From contig OX467082.1 in NCBI GenBank assembly GCA_950106755.1, positions 15,314,001-15,378,000 of the forward strand: a DNA stretch of 64,000 nt. Direction: 5' to 3'. The translations under genes and the position numbers were made by a program. The notes beneath the pieces were generated by a model. That model made no database searches. It was not told the DNA's origin and saw only the letters and a list, made by a program, of their open reading frames with translations. Origin of the DNA: Climacium dendroides. Lineage: Eukaryota; Streptophyta; Bryopsida; Hypnales; Climaciaceae. Shown here piece by piece: positions 12,405-24,597 of this stretch (its first letter is position 1; each line of letters begins with the position of its first letter).

Positions 12405-15400
12405 CAAAATTTTAAAATATTAAAAATATTAATTAAAATTTTAAAATAATATAATATAAATAATAATTAGATAATAATTTAAAATGTTTTTTTATTATTA
12501 TCTTATGTAGCAATCGCTTTTCCACATCATATTATTGTTGTAACAAAGTTTCTACAATCTCGATACACAGGAAAACTTGTAGCCCCATAGAGAATTGCAA
12601 TTCCATCTAATGTAAATGAGCAATTTATAGACCTCCTATGCTTACAAGAGGAACTTCGAGCTTTTGAATGTAAATTCATTTCATTGCAACAAGTAGATTT
12701 TTTAGGCCTTCATGATTGTGGCCATGTTAGAAAATATTGTGACTACTTAGGGTGAATAAGGTGAACATTATGGATACAATTTTTGTTGGGTTTGGGGTAG
12801 TCTAGAGATTTTTTTGGATAGCACACTTCAAAAATTCATGACAAATTCATATTTTGTCAAAAATAATAATAATAATTTTAATTACTCTTGATGTTTTTCA
12901 CTTGTCTTTATGTGAAAAACAAATTTAAGAAAATTCAACAATGGCATGAAAGCAAAACTCCTAATTTTGACTGCAATTGGTTATTTTACCTTATTAAAAT
13001 TAGCTTTGAGCTAGTAGCATAACATTCAATAGCCTTCATGCCCTCCGCCTTTCCTTCATACATTGTGCTCATGACATTGAACCTTCACCTATCTACTTAA
13101 CTATTGATGAAGTATTATTGGATGTAGAATATCCTACACCATCTACTGTAGAGCCAAGGCAATGACAATGCATGCTACTAAATGTCATGATAAGTAAAAA
13201 TATATCATGTTTTCAATTAGATTTGTGAATTAGCTTAGTAAAAAGGTAGGTTGGAGTGGGACACTTCAAGCTTTTGAAATTTATATTTTTTTTTAAACAC
13301 TATTCTACATCCACACCAATGGAAGTATCTTACTCTTTGAGAAGAACAAAATACCTTGCAAGATCAAGGAATCTCAAGGATCCCATTATATTCATATCAC
13401 ATCTCAATTGTCCATTGTGTGGAGATATTTTATTTTTTATAGGGTTGAAATATGCCCCCTTTGGATGAATGTCTTTATAGAACATTATATGTGTGCATTT
13501 GGGGCTAGGTTAAGAAAATAAAAAAACTTGGAACATTTTCATTGGTCAAGCTAAGACAAACTCTTGATTTATGAAATTTCTCAATTTTTAAATTTCTTTC
13601 AAGGTCTAACCTTATTGTATAAGTGAAATATTCCATAATAATATCTTATTATATCAATTATTCTTGTGAGGGATAATTAGTACAAGATATTGATCAAATT
13701 TTGTATCTAACTACAAGCCTAGATGAGATTAAAGGAAATAAATGTAACTAGACTTAATCTACTAAAAATTGTAAAATGTTGCCTTCCATTTGTTTACATT
13801 ATCATTTCTTATTTTAAATAACATTTGAATTTTGATTCAATTTATATGTATGGAATGACAATAATATATAGTTGCATGTCTTTAATCTCTAATTGAATTA
13901 TCTTCTTTCACATCCAAGTTTTTAATCCCATCTTTACAATTCTAAGAAGCAATGAGAGATTTTAGATTTTTAGAACCATCTAAGATGAAAATAAAACTCT
14001 TGGAACCTTCAATATCAAATAGAAATTTCATAAATTTTAGAAAATTCTAATTTTTATCCAAAATAGATTTTGGGGGGTGAAGATTTATTGTGAATTGCCA
14101 AAAAAAAGAATTGTAGCAACCAAAATATTATGCAAATTTGTTTGAATAGTAGGATTAACAAAAATTGAAAAGATAAAAATACATTGTTCTTTTATTGACT
14201 TTAACCTAAAAAGTTGAACCTTTATTGGGTGTGAGTGCCTCAAATTCCCACCTTCATAGCTTCAATTTTGTTAATATATAGTTTATTGCAAAGACGAAAT
14301 AACATGCCTTCCGTAAGTCTTTTTTTTATAACAATTAGGAGGTATTGATGGTTTTTTAAGGAGTAAACATAATTGATATCAAATACAAAATCCGATTACA
14401 AAATTTGAAAATTTCACCTCTAGTACATATATTGGTGTAGAAAATTGTATAAAAACAAATTTACATGTTAATATGTTTTAAACTTTATCTTCAAACTCTA
14501 ATTATATTGTATATACATTTTGAAGAAAATTTTCAAATTTTTTAATTGGAGGAGAAACCAAACTTAGAAAGCTTCATATTGTTGGTTTTGTTCTAGGAAA
14601 AAAATTATTTTCAATGTCAAAATTAGGTTTAAGGAATAAAATCTTAAAGTGAAAAAGATATGGATATTTTATTTTTGGAATCAAAATTTGTATAAACAAA
14701 TAAAAAATTTATTCAATGATTGTTGGTATACTAATTTTAGAAGAAATAATTGTTACTTTGTCGAGATGGAATATTTTCATTTATCAAAATGAAGGTTTAG
14801 GTTTGCTCTTACTAGATTTTTAAGATTAACTTGTATATTCATATTCATAGACTTTTAAAAGCATTGTTAGGAAGAATTTTTATTATATAATAGAAAATTA
14901 AATTTGAAAATATGATCATGGTTAGAATTTTGCATTTCAAGCTTGCTACAAAAAAATTCATTCAAAACATGTCCAAAATTATTGTAATCAAAATTTAAAA
15001 TATATATTATTTTTAATTTATTTATATCATATAAAGTATTGATGATAATTTGGGAATATCTAACGATAAAGGTAGTGAAACATCAATTGAGCAATTAGCC
15101 AAGTATTCTTGGATTTAGGCTTGAAAAATGCGCTTTGCTTTCAACCTTGGTTGCTAGGGGGTCTTATCAACAAGCCATTCACTTTTTAAGTTGGGTGGGG
15201 CAAGTTTCTTAGGTCATATACATAAGGTCATTTGTTTTTCAATATGGGTGGGCATGCTCTTAGACCAAAAAACATCATTGTGGACTTTCGTGTTTAGATG
15301 GCTTGACCACATGCTTTTGTCCATAACAAATATAGATGGATGCACTCAAAAGGAAAAATTCAAGGGGTAAACTCCAAAATCTAAGCCTAAAATCGTCCAA

Positions 15401-15949
15401 ATAAGCTTTGTGGCATAACAAATGTCCTCTAGGAAATGAACAACAATTTGTGCACATTGGTGAAGGACTATAAGTCAAAATGCAAGTGGTTCTCTAATTT
15501 TGGAAACATTGTTAATTAGTTACAAATTTCAAAGATGCAAGGTGTGTAGGAGGCTATAATTGTCATGTAGGTGATGCCAAAATCCATTTGATACACATTA
15601 AGTAATGACACTAGTAGTATTTAGTATATCATAGAGAAGAAGTTAAAACAAAAGAAAGTGTATCCAAAATTGACCACTTGTAAGCCAAGTTACCACCTCC
15701 GCAAATAGGGCCATTCAATACCCGACTCGACCCCCAACCCCAACTTTCACTTGTCCTTCTAAAACTCACCATTTTGAGTATCCTCCCTAATTATTCAGTT
15801 TTCCTTCAAAAGTACTAAGGGTCGACATTCAAGAGGTGTCAATTTGGGGTGTAATTACCTTACTAAGTCTTGAGTCTCTTGATCATCTTACACTTTTTCA
15901 TATAGCCAAGACTTTTTTTTTCCATTTTTTATGAAAACAGTGCCAAAGT
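12405..15949. other. Intergenic DNA, no recognisable gene
   Basis: It begins with an extremely AT-rich run (12405-12495) of TAAAATTTT and ATAATA words. The rest has only short open frames; the 70-codon frame at 13256-13468 plus has no recognisable motif. No TIRs, long repeats or RNA genes were identified. Confidence 0.5.
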
Positions 15950-16150
15950 AGCAATATAAAATGTTATATGGTGCTTCAAATTTCAGCATTCATCCACATA
16001 TTGAATAGAAAAACATCACAAGTGCATAATTCTGTTTTCATCCACAATATGGTGATTTCATCCAAGACTTTTTTAAATACGAAGTTTATTGGCCCCAAAA
16101 AATTCATTATTTGTTGCCATTCTTTAACCAATTTTTTTTTTTTCTGGTGC
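15950..16150. repeat. Dispersed repeat shared with about 49,130-49,330
   Basis: Order-preserved blocks are shared with about 49,130-49,330 in the same orientation: ATTCATCCACATATTG, then a GATAGAAAA/AATAGAAAA block, a GGTGATTTCA block with a following CCAAGA, and a terminal poly-T/pyrimidine run. Function unknown. Confidence 0.6.
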
Positions 16151-16406
16151 AATCTTGCACTATAAGTTAATGAAAAAAAACAAAAACCCAAAACCCACTT
16201 GCAGCACCAGTGAGTGAGAGAATCAATACAGTCAATCCATCCACCCATCTTCAGTTGGCCCTGGCTGGACTGGTAATTCTGCCAAAACGGTGCTTCTCCA
16301 TAGCACCAATTTCTGTTGCCACCATAATTGTGGCAACCATCTTTCAGTAACCTTCACTGTTGCTACAGAAGACAGACAAAACACCATAAATTGCATCACC
16401 ATCGCA

Positions 16407-16514
16407 CAGAGCCTCACCACCAAAATAACTTGAGGATTGAAAGACTTCACACACCACTTTCAGAGCCTCACCACCAAAATAACTTGAGGATTGAAAGATT
16501 TCACACACCACTTT
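16407..16514. repeat. 54-bp tandem duplication, two units
   Basis: Two adjacent units of 54 bp, both beginning CAGAGCCTCACCACC, start at 16407 and 16461 and differ at about one position (GACTTCAC versus GATTTCAC). The near identity points to a recent duplication. Confidence 0.85.
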
Positions 16515-16720
16515 CGCAGTTTTAAGTCCCTCATGATCAAACATTATAATCTTTCAATCCATAAGTGATATTGTTGAGTTTTCTTTTCCTATGTGATCTC
16601 TAACATGTCTAGTTTGAATTTGTACTGTTACAATTTTAAAAAATTGATGCAACCGATCAAAATATTGACAATTTTCTTCAGTTTAAAGCAAATTCCAAGA
16701 AGCTCGAAAAAAAAGGCCTT
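16515..16720. repeat. Dispersed repeat shared with 44,110-44,310 and 63,920-64,000
   Basis: Shared blocks are ATGATCAAACATTATAATC, GTGATATTGTTG, TGATCTCTAAC, TGTCTAGTTTGAATTTGTAC and AGAAGCTC, followed by an AAGGCCTT terminus. In the other copies this is the right part of a TTAA element, so this is probably a truncated relative. Confidence 0.65.
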
Positions 16721-18339
16721 GCACAGTTAGAAGTTGAAGCTGAAATGAAATCCACCATGATCACCTTGTGTTGCTGTCCGTCCCAAGCTGGTGTCAGGCT
16801 GCAGAGGAAAACTGGAAACTGGTGTGAATATTTGAAGTGCAGAGACACTATGTTAGCTCAATACTCCGTACTAACTTAGTTCAGATCATTACATGTACAT
16901 TCAATGTACAATTTGTTTCAACTACTCCATCATCATGTGAGCCGACTCCAATAGAAAAACGCAATAGTATTTTAGATCTTATGATTGAATGGGCAAAGAT
17001 TTAACCACCGGTACAGTGGAAGCATCCAATACTGTCAATAGAAGCAATTGAGCATAGTTGGAGGTACTCTTTTCTAAAGAAAATAATAATTTTCTTGTAT
17101 TAGCAATTGAAAAGTATGAATTTAAAAAAAAATTAGAATTTTTGGATAGGATATGCATTTTTTATGAATTTTTGAAGTTGAAGGTCCTTAAACCACTAAA
17201 ACCGTCACATATGTGGATCTCAAAAGGAATTCAAGACAAATCAATAGGCAACCAAATACTATAATTAAGCATGAGGACAATTTAAGGACACTTTGTGGAG
17301 GACACTTTAATGGAAATCTAGCTACTATTGACACTTTAATGGAAGTCTATTGTGTAGAATTAGGGACAAAGATGATTTGGAGGTGTTTTTATTGTAATAA
17401 ACCAATTAGTAGTATGTAAGATGCTTTTAGCTTTATAGTTTATAGTGTTTCAAATACATGTATGGACTAATAACTTCAATAATAGCTTATGAATAGTGTA
17501 AATCAATATTATAGTTCTACAGTGTTTTAAATAGTTTACTAGTTCAATAGCAACTTAGATGTTTGAAATAGTACAATACTTTGACCACCGAAGTGAGTTT
17601 GTTGTAGCAAAAGTTTAATAATTTAGTAGAAGATTTGAATTTAATAGGTTTTCAACAACATATGTAAGTTGTTTGGCATTATTAGTTATTTCAACTCAAT
17701 GATTTAAGAAATGTTTTTAATTTTATAGTAGTATTCAATAGTAAAATCTCAATGATATAGTAGATGTTTTTAATATTACAATGTTTCAATTTTGTGTCTA
17801 CATATGTAATATGGTTGGCAATTGCTTTTAATTCTATATTATTTCAACTATATAAGTAAGTTGGTTGCCTAATGTTTTTAATATTATAGTGTTTCAATTA
17901 AGTATGTAAATTAGTTAGCAATGTTAGTTCAACTCTAATTATTCATTTATTTTATTTTATAGATTTTCAAAAATTCATAGATTTTTTTGACTTCAATTGA
18001 TTTTTATATAGTTCTAAAATTCATAGATTTTAGAAAACCACAAATTTTTGAAGGTATGAGAAATTTTAGATTTCAAGATCTTACAAAATCTTTGAATGAC
18101 AGAGTTATAAGATATTTTTTTAACCATGGACTCACCCTGTTTATTTTTCCTACATGCCTCTCTCTCTTGATGATGATTATTAGATTATTACCCACATGGG
18201 TCTTAAAGTATAGGAGTTGCAAATCACACAATTTAAAATATTGTCTCAAAACATCGTAAATTAGTTTAGGAAAAACAATGGTCTAGATCTACCTTAGAAC
18301 ACTACTAGTTATTGCTATATCAATTACTTTCAACTGAAG
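16721..18339. other. Intergenic DNA, no recognisable gene
   Basis: AT-rich, with recurring short phrases such as GTTTCAA...TTAGTTGGC between 17,400 and 17,930 that suggest a decayed tandem array, but units are too diverged to delimit. The largest open frame (17987-18259, 90 codons) shows no family features. Confidence 0.45.
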
Positions 18340-18760
18340 GTAAGTCGTCTCATTTCCACTATTTGCCTAATTTCTTCGTCCTTCTTTTGGCACCAATTCA
18401 ATCCAAAAACTCATCAAAATTCATTCATTTTTCAACCAAATCACTGCATTAGTGCCAACAAGGGTAACATGCCAATTCTTTAATAGTGAACACTGAAGTA
18501 CCATTCATTTGGATACATGGAAGAGTGGTGGTGGGTTGTTTACAGGATGTTCCTGACTTCATTCTAAGAATGTTTTTATAATTTCAGGGGAAACCACTTC
18601 AGAAATTCACATAAATTACAATTTTAATCATAAAATTATAATTCCACTTGCGTTTGATTCCTGGAACCAGCACAGACCTCTGAAAAATATGTGCCCCTCT
18701 TGAAATTGACCTCGAGATATTGAGATTGCTAATCAGGGTGGTAATAGGCTAGTCTACGTT
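18340..18760 (+). repeat. Repeat copy A flanking the SEC14-like gene
   Basis: It aligns in order and orientation with about 24,598-24,990: CATTTCCACTA, CCAAAAACTCATC, CAACATG-type blocks, AGTACCATT/AATACCATT, GGATGTTC, and a TTCCACTTG block near the end. Similarity is moderate, so these are old repeats. They bracket the SEC14-like gene and the element at 22138-24592, but lack LTR features. Confidence 0.6.
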
Positions 18761-19439
18761 ACTACACAAACTGAATCGGGTCCGTTGTTACAGCAGCGGC
18801 TAGAAAAGAGTGGACATCCCTGAAGAGACTTTCCGAGTGCCTGCCTCTGGCGTTTCTCGCACTCCTTGTTGACGTCCCCAGCCTGTGCAATTTTCCTTTC
18901 CTTTTTTCCTTTCATTTGGTGTTTTCCTCTGCAACACCACGCAGCTTTTGACAGCAATAGGAGTTGATGGTGGATTTCGTTTATTACTGGCGACGCTCAG
19001 TGGGATCACCGGGATGGTGTGATGATAGTGGCTCTGTCTTCTGTCGTCACATTTAAGCTGACTGTCGCAACGGAAGTTATTGCTCCGGAGGAGCACTGTA
19101 TGCAAAATTACCACAACTGAAGGTGGGTGGATGGATTGACCCTTTTCTCACTTGGGTTGCAAGAGAAAGCATGAGATGGCCAAGACTTGAGAGACTCAAG
19201 ACTTAGAAGATTTTGGAGTTGATCCCGATTCGATTCTCCCCGCGAGTTTTTCCTTTTAAGCACATCGCTCCACGTTTGTTGTGGACAAAAGCCTGTTGTC
19301 AGGCCACCTGGGCACGGAAGCCCGCAATGATGCTTCCCCACCTGCTGTGAAGTGCACCTATCAATGCGAGACTGACTGGAGCCTGGTACTCACTGCAAGC
19401 TTACTTTCCATTTACTCCGTTTTCAAATAATTTCGGTCT

Positions 19440-19677
19440 TCTCTTCCCCAAATTTCCTCAACTCTCTCTGTCTCAGCCATTGCACTCCATCCTCTCTTTT
19501 GAGTGACAAGTGATTTTCTGTGAGAGCGCTCCTGGGAAGGGATTGGTGAGTCTTGTTTGGAGGTTTATTCAGTTGGTTGTATTTTGTAATGCAACGTTAA
19601 AAGTTCTTCGGGGACTGATGTTCTGTTTTTTCGGCGCATGAGCAGATTTTTTGGTCCTGGAGGGAATTTGAGCGGAG
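19440..19677 (+). promoter_or_regulatory. 5' leader of the SEC14-like gene with a probable UTR intron
   Basis: A plausible 5'UTR intron runs from GTGAGTCTTG (19546) to ...GAGCAG (ends 19645), leaving a short leader before the ATG at 19678 (context GGAGATGAG). The region upstream (about 18,780-19,440) is clearly GC-richer than the surroundings, as expected of promoter-proximal genic DNA. No convincing TATA box was found. Confidence 0.5.
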
Positions 19678-21671
19678 ATGAGGCGTTTTATGTCTTCGAA
19701 AGGAGGACAGGATGAGCCGATTTCCTACGAGGAAGAGGAAGCTAGGGTACTCTTGAACTTACCTACTGTCACTCTCTGTTTCTCAGCTTCAGACCAAGCA
19801 GGGAGCTGCTTACAAGAAAAACCAACAGTAGAAGCCTTGGATATTGAAGCCTGGCAGGAATAGACATAATGTTGAAGGAGCCTGTGTACGTTACATCACT
19901 TGGAGATGGCAGCATGCATTGTGTTCTCGTGGCATTTATTTGTTGTGATCTCGCAGGTGTTTTGAGTTTGATGAGAATTCATTTGATATGCCAGGTGAAT
20001 GATTTGAGGACAGCATTGGGACCTCTCAGTGGGCGTGCATTGCAGTATGCAAACGATGGTTGCCTCAGGCGGTACCTTCGTGCTCGCAATTGGAGTGTCA
20101 AGAAAGCAGAGAAGATGATGCGAGACTCTATTGCTTGGAGAGCAACCTATAAACCGGAGGAACTCCGCTGGGTTAGTGCCCCACATTGCCATTTCTGTGA
20201 TCTTTCATTGGAGCTGCTGATTTTACTGTGAATGTGGCATTGAGTGTGGCAACTTTATGGCACACATTACGGGGACGAGAGCTGCTGAGGCAAACCCCCC
20301 TGAAATGTACACCTCGGGTACATTCCTCTCCACAGGACATTCACTCGCTGTCCCCTTCTTCCCTGTGCAGCACTCTACCTGTGGTATAATGCGTGATGCT
20401 GTTGTTTTTAAGTTTCAATAACATGCTGATTGTTGCAGGAAGACGTTGCCAGCGAATCGGAGACGGGCAAAGTGTACAGAGCGGATTGTACAGATAAACA
20501 GGGGCATTCAGTCCTGCAGTTGCGCCCTGGGACACAGGTGAAGCATCTGGCGATGTTGACACTGAATTTGGTTTACACTTGAGAGTTTACTGTGGGGGTT
20601 GGTTTAGCAAATGGAGATTGTGTTATTATTAGGGTAGTTTCTGTAAGCTTGCCACTCGGAAAGCGTGGCATTGTGTTCGTTGAATGCATGTCAGTGTGTA
20701 CATTGAGAGCATGGCATTGTCTACTTGGATTCATGTTAATGTGTTCATTGAAGGCATTGCATTGTCTTAATTGATGATTTGTCTGCGTATTCATTGAAAT
20801 TACCTTCCTGGCGCAGAATACGACATCGCGGGACGGTCAGATCAAACAGCTGGTGTATATGATGGAGAATGCCGTTTCAAACCTACCGGATGGGCAAGAG
20901 CAGATGGTCTGGTTAATTAATTTCAAAGGGTGGAGTATGAGTAAGGCCATTCCTGTCAGAACTGTTCAGGAAATTGCCCACATCTTGCAGAACCATTACC
21001 CCGAGCGACTGGGTTTTGCGATTCTGTACGACCCTCCTCGCATATTTGAAACTTTCTGGCTGGTGAGTTTCTTTCTACTTGATCGCGTGTGCCTGCTGTA
21101 GTGTTTTAATTTAGAGCCATAAGGAGGGCGTAGTTTAAGGTCTTCGCCCTAAACACCCTAAGCACCAGTCCTAGGGCTTAAGGTCTCAGTTTGAGGTCGT
21201 TGTGTAAGAAGCTGTTCTCAGGTGTTCCAAGTTTCATGATTGGTTTCTCCACTCGAAGTCCTCGCAATTCTGTTGTCTGAATGTGAATTGTCTTGGGGTA
21301 TCTGAAATCGTTTGTGCGAGAGCTCCGACAATGATGGTGCAATATGAAGTATAGAAATGAAATGTATGAAGTACCTACTCGACAGGGTGATAATCTTCAC
21401 AGTTCTTGAATGCTACGTTAACTTGGCATTTTGTAAACAGATCGTGAAGCCATTTTTGGATACCAAAACAGCAAAGAAAGTGAAGCTTGTGCACAGTACC
21501 GACCCTGCGTCAATGAAGCTTGTCAACGATCTGTTTGATCCTAGCACGTTGGAGAGATTGCTAAGAGAGGATCACTTCAACCTGGAAGAGGTCTCCAAAC
21601 AGATGTGTCAAGATGATGCCAAGTTTGGTTTGCGGAGAAAGTTGGCAGATGAACGTCAAGAGGGTGCCTGA
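19678..21671 (+). CDS. SEC14-like CRAL-TRIO lipid-binding protein, five exons
   Basis: Exons 19678-19746, 19995-20171, 20439-20537, 20817-21062 and 21441-21671 join in phase 0 with GT-AG introns to give 273 residues ending at TGA. Residues 24-82 form the CRAL-TRIO N-terminal helical region, including CLRRYLRARNWSVKKAEKM and WRATYKPEELRW. About 95-240 form the SEC14 lipid-binding fold, with VWLINFKGWS (146-155) and FAILYDPPRIFETFW (182-196). The length fits the short plant SEC14-like proteins without GOLD or nodulin domains. The family moves or presents phosphatidylinositol and other lipids at cytosolic membrane faces; the ligand here is unknown. The start at 19678 was chosen because it opens an acidic leader that splices cleanly into exon 2. 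No frameshift or missing block was seen, so it looks functional. Confidence 0.92.
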
Positions 21672-22330
21672 CTTCAAGACTCTTCCAATTCGTCGCCAAC
21701 TGCCGATTGATTCACTTCATTCAGTTTCACATTTACGGGGTTTTGGTTTGAGAACCTTTGTCGTCCATCTGTAGATACATCTATCGATTTTGCATTCAAA
21801 TGTATTTTTCAATTTTGCCATTGGCATTCCATCATATATTCCTCACTTGTAAGCCTGCAAATTTTTGTTACAAATCTCTACCTCGTACTTGGTGCAGTCA
21901 GTGATGTGTGCTATTTGTACCTATGAATCCTCTAATCTAATAGATATCGAAATAGTGGTGACATGTCAAGTTCTGATTTCGTCAGTAGAGAGATGAATTG
22001 TAATATAGATACAGGAGTGTTCAGACGATGTGCATGTGTCCCGGAGTTATTTCCGGGCCTCCTGAGACCATTCTGAGAGCTTGCCCGTCGATCTGGCCGA
22101 GCTGGTCTAAGAGCATCTCCACTCCACTCTTACACTAGGGTTGTCACACCTTCTCCGAGAATGAAACTTGTCGTGGAATGAAGAAGGTGTGACACCCCTT
22201 GTGTTCTGTGCAGAAGGGGATTCACCAGCGATTCTGGATGCAGTAACTTTGTGGCACCTCGCAGGGCTTTTGAAGGCATCGTTAGCATTTTAGCGTACAA
22301 TTTTCTCACCAATCAACCTTCCATAGCTGA

Positions 22331-22530
22331 AAACTTTTTGACAAATCAGAGTATTGTTTGCGTTTTAGTGATGATAGTACAATGTTTGCAATAATATGCA
22401 AAAACAATGCTGTATACGATGCACTTACAGGTGCAACTCTTGTAAGAAAAGTTTCAGTCGGCAGTATCAAAAGGTTTGCGTATTCGTCGCATGGCCTTCA
22501 CGTTCTTCAAGTGGCGGGGCAAAGTTCTTT
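22331..22530 (+). pseudogene. WD40-like exon fragment, perhaps eIF2A-like
   Basis: A frame open from about 22331 reads as one beta-propeller blade: FSDD near the start, then an AVYDALTGATLVRKV stretch and an SSHGLHVLQ stretch. This follows the usual order of a WD40-type blade and recalls the N-terminal blades of translation factor eIF2A, but that naming is tentative. The only in-frame starts are late, a stop lies just upstream (22328-22330), and a TTAA element begins at 22533. An AG at 22348-22349 could once have been a splice acceptor. I read it as a captured or broken exon, not a gene. Confidence 0.4.
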
Positions 22531-22532
22531 AA

Positions 22533-24264
22533 CCCCTAAAATCCCAAAGTCTCTATGGGGACTCTTGGGATTTTGGGTAGGGTGGTGTGATCTCAATTGT
22601 TGGCATAATTTTTTGAATTTTTTTTGAAGATGGTAATCAGATTAGCTTTCTGAGAATATAATTTTTATTTCAATTGGTGCTTGGAAACAAAAGTTATGCC
22701 ACGAGAAGTCTAACAAGCAACTTGAGGGGCATTACCAAAAAAAATCACAAAAAGTTGAATTTTTTTAATTTTTAATTTTTTTTCTCAAAGATTATATTTT
22801 TGTCTACAATTAAAGCTTTGATTCATTCTATTTGGACTAATGATGAGAAAGTTATGGACAATCTTATTTTTTGGGCAATTTAAGCATCTTCTTGAAAAAA
22901 TAACTTATAGAATCCATTTTTTTAAGCGATTTTTATAATTTTTCAAAAATAATTGTTAGGCAAGCTTAAGTTTAATTGTTAGAATAATCCCATTGTCAAG
23001 ATTATTGTGTTTCAATTCCATCTTAGTTAGAGCTATTAACAGTTTAGTCATCCCTTCAATCTTAAACCCACTTTTACTCATTAAATTTTTAATGAGTGAA
23101 AATTAAGTGTTTTTTTGTTGAATTTTTTCCCCTCAGATTCTCAACTCAATTCTTCAACACGAAAAATTAGAAAATAAAAATCAATAGACAGTGCAAAAAT
23201 TATAAGTTAAGAAGGTTCAAAGCCAAAAAATCTAGGCAATCAAGGTGTTAACCGCTAAATGCTTGAGCAACCATGGGCGCTTCAAAATTTCAAGCTCATT
23301 TTGGTATGGGCGATTAAATTCCTTTAACTGGTTAAAAAAATTTTACAGGTAGTATTGAAGGTTAACTATTGGAAGCTTTTATTTTTCACTGAAAAATATA
23401 AATATTTGATTTTTAAGAGGTCCTCAAAGGCATATATGTATAATTAGTGGAAGAGTAAAGCTTGCAAATTTTACTCACTTTCCCAACTTTGAACAAAGCT
23501 TACCAATTTCACTTGATTTTGAGATCTAAAATCTTGTATATATCCATTTGCTTTGAAAATGGTCCCATTTGAAAGTGTAAAGTGTTTTTATGATTTTCAC
23601 CATTAAAAATTTAAACTTGCAAGTGTTGATTTGGAGTTATTTGCAATTTTTACTTTTAAAAAAAAATTACATTTCATCAATTGCAAGGTGGATTGTGTAA
23701 TGATTGCTCTTCATGTGAAATTAAGTTTTTTAAAAGTGCGTTTTAGTGTACCAACACTATATGTAGTTGTTCATGTCACCTCCCATCCCAAAAAACTTTT
23801 ATATGCAAATTTTTGAAACATTGTAGGGAGGGGCAACATACTAAAAATAGAATGCATAAATTTTTCTTATTATAATCTCACAACTCCTATGCAATTTTAC
23901 ATCTAAATTTGGTATGCATATTAATAAGCAAGCTCTTTAAATATCTATATAGTCAAATTTTGAAAAAAAAAAACATTTTGCTTCATTGGGGATAACTATA
24001 AGCCTATGTTTTTTTCATAGGAAAAACACCCTTATAAAGGCTTAGGTACTCAGGGATTCGATAAACTTGTTTTCTTCACTTTAAATGCAAATACTCTTGC
24101 AATCTACATGGTCAAAGTTTCCATGCATTTTTATACTAGTGTAGTACAAGATCCTTCATTTAGATATGGAAAAAAAATCAATTAAAATTTCTTTTTGCTC
24201 TTTGCAATAGAAATGGTAGTTTTGAGTAGGTTTTGATGGAAAAAAGGCCTTGGGACTTTAGGGG
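22533..24264 (+). mobile_element. TTAA-flanked TIR element E1, about 1.73 kb (non-autonomous)
   Basis: TTAA at 22529-22532 and at 24265-24268 flank ends CCCCTAAAATCCCAAAG and, in reverse complement, CCCCTAAAGTCCCAAGG (15 of 17 positions match). The left end also forms a subterminal hairpin, AATCCCAAAGTC with GACTCTTGGGATT. The interior has no long open frame. A related, shorter, inverted copy lies at 26579-27505, and its internal sequence recurs at about 35,230, 55,110, 47,440 and 45,400-46,080. The TTAA target and C-rich start resemble piggyBac-type ends. The assignment is inference. Confidence 0.65.
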
Positions 24265-24597
24265 TTAACAAGAAAGCATTACAAGAGAAATGTTTTTAAT
24301 GCATTACAAAGTGTTATCAATTGCAATTCACACAAAGACAAAGCCTCTACCAGTGCAAACTCTTCAGCCACAATGAGGGCGAAATAGGAAGTATAGGGGG
24401 GGGGGGGGGAACTAGTGAAAGTGAGATGAAAATTTTGTATGTGAAAATTTCAACACGTCCATTCTTCACTTCTAAAGGAGAAGAATCCCCATTTTCAATC
24501 TTCAAAGGATGGGCCCTCGACAAGTCAAGGAGAAGGTGTCATGTCTCCATTCTCCAAAGATTGAGAATGGGGAGAAGAAGGTGTGACAACCCCTAGG

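Larger units (their letters stand above)
22138..24592. mobile_element. TIR-bounded element carrying a gene fragment, possibly PIF/Harbinger-like
   Basis: The left end GGGTTGTCACACCTTCT and the reverse complement of the right end match over 17 bp. CTA flanks both sides (22135-22137 and 24593-24595), consistent with a 3-bp target duplication. A third, inverted copy of the end motif sits at about 22182-22195, so a small foldback could also have formed the left end. Between the ends lie a WD40-like exon fragment (22331-22530) and a separate TTAA element (22533-24264). No transposase is visible, so it would be non-autonomous. The superfamily is inferred only from the 3-bp target duplication and G-rich ends; CACTA and unrelated coincidence remain possible. 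Confidence 0.5.

Noticed and set aside
18754..19341. Overlapping minus-strand open frames upstream of the SEC14-like gene
   Set aside because: They lie in the GC-richer promoter-proximal region and show no family features or conserved start.
22092..22180. Possible tRNA-Leu/Ser gene
   Set aside because: Only a box A-like D-arm is present. There is no anticodon stem, no box B and no acceptor pairing.
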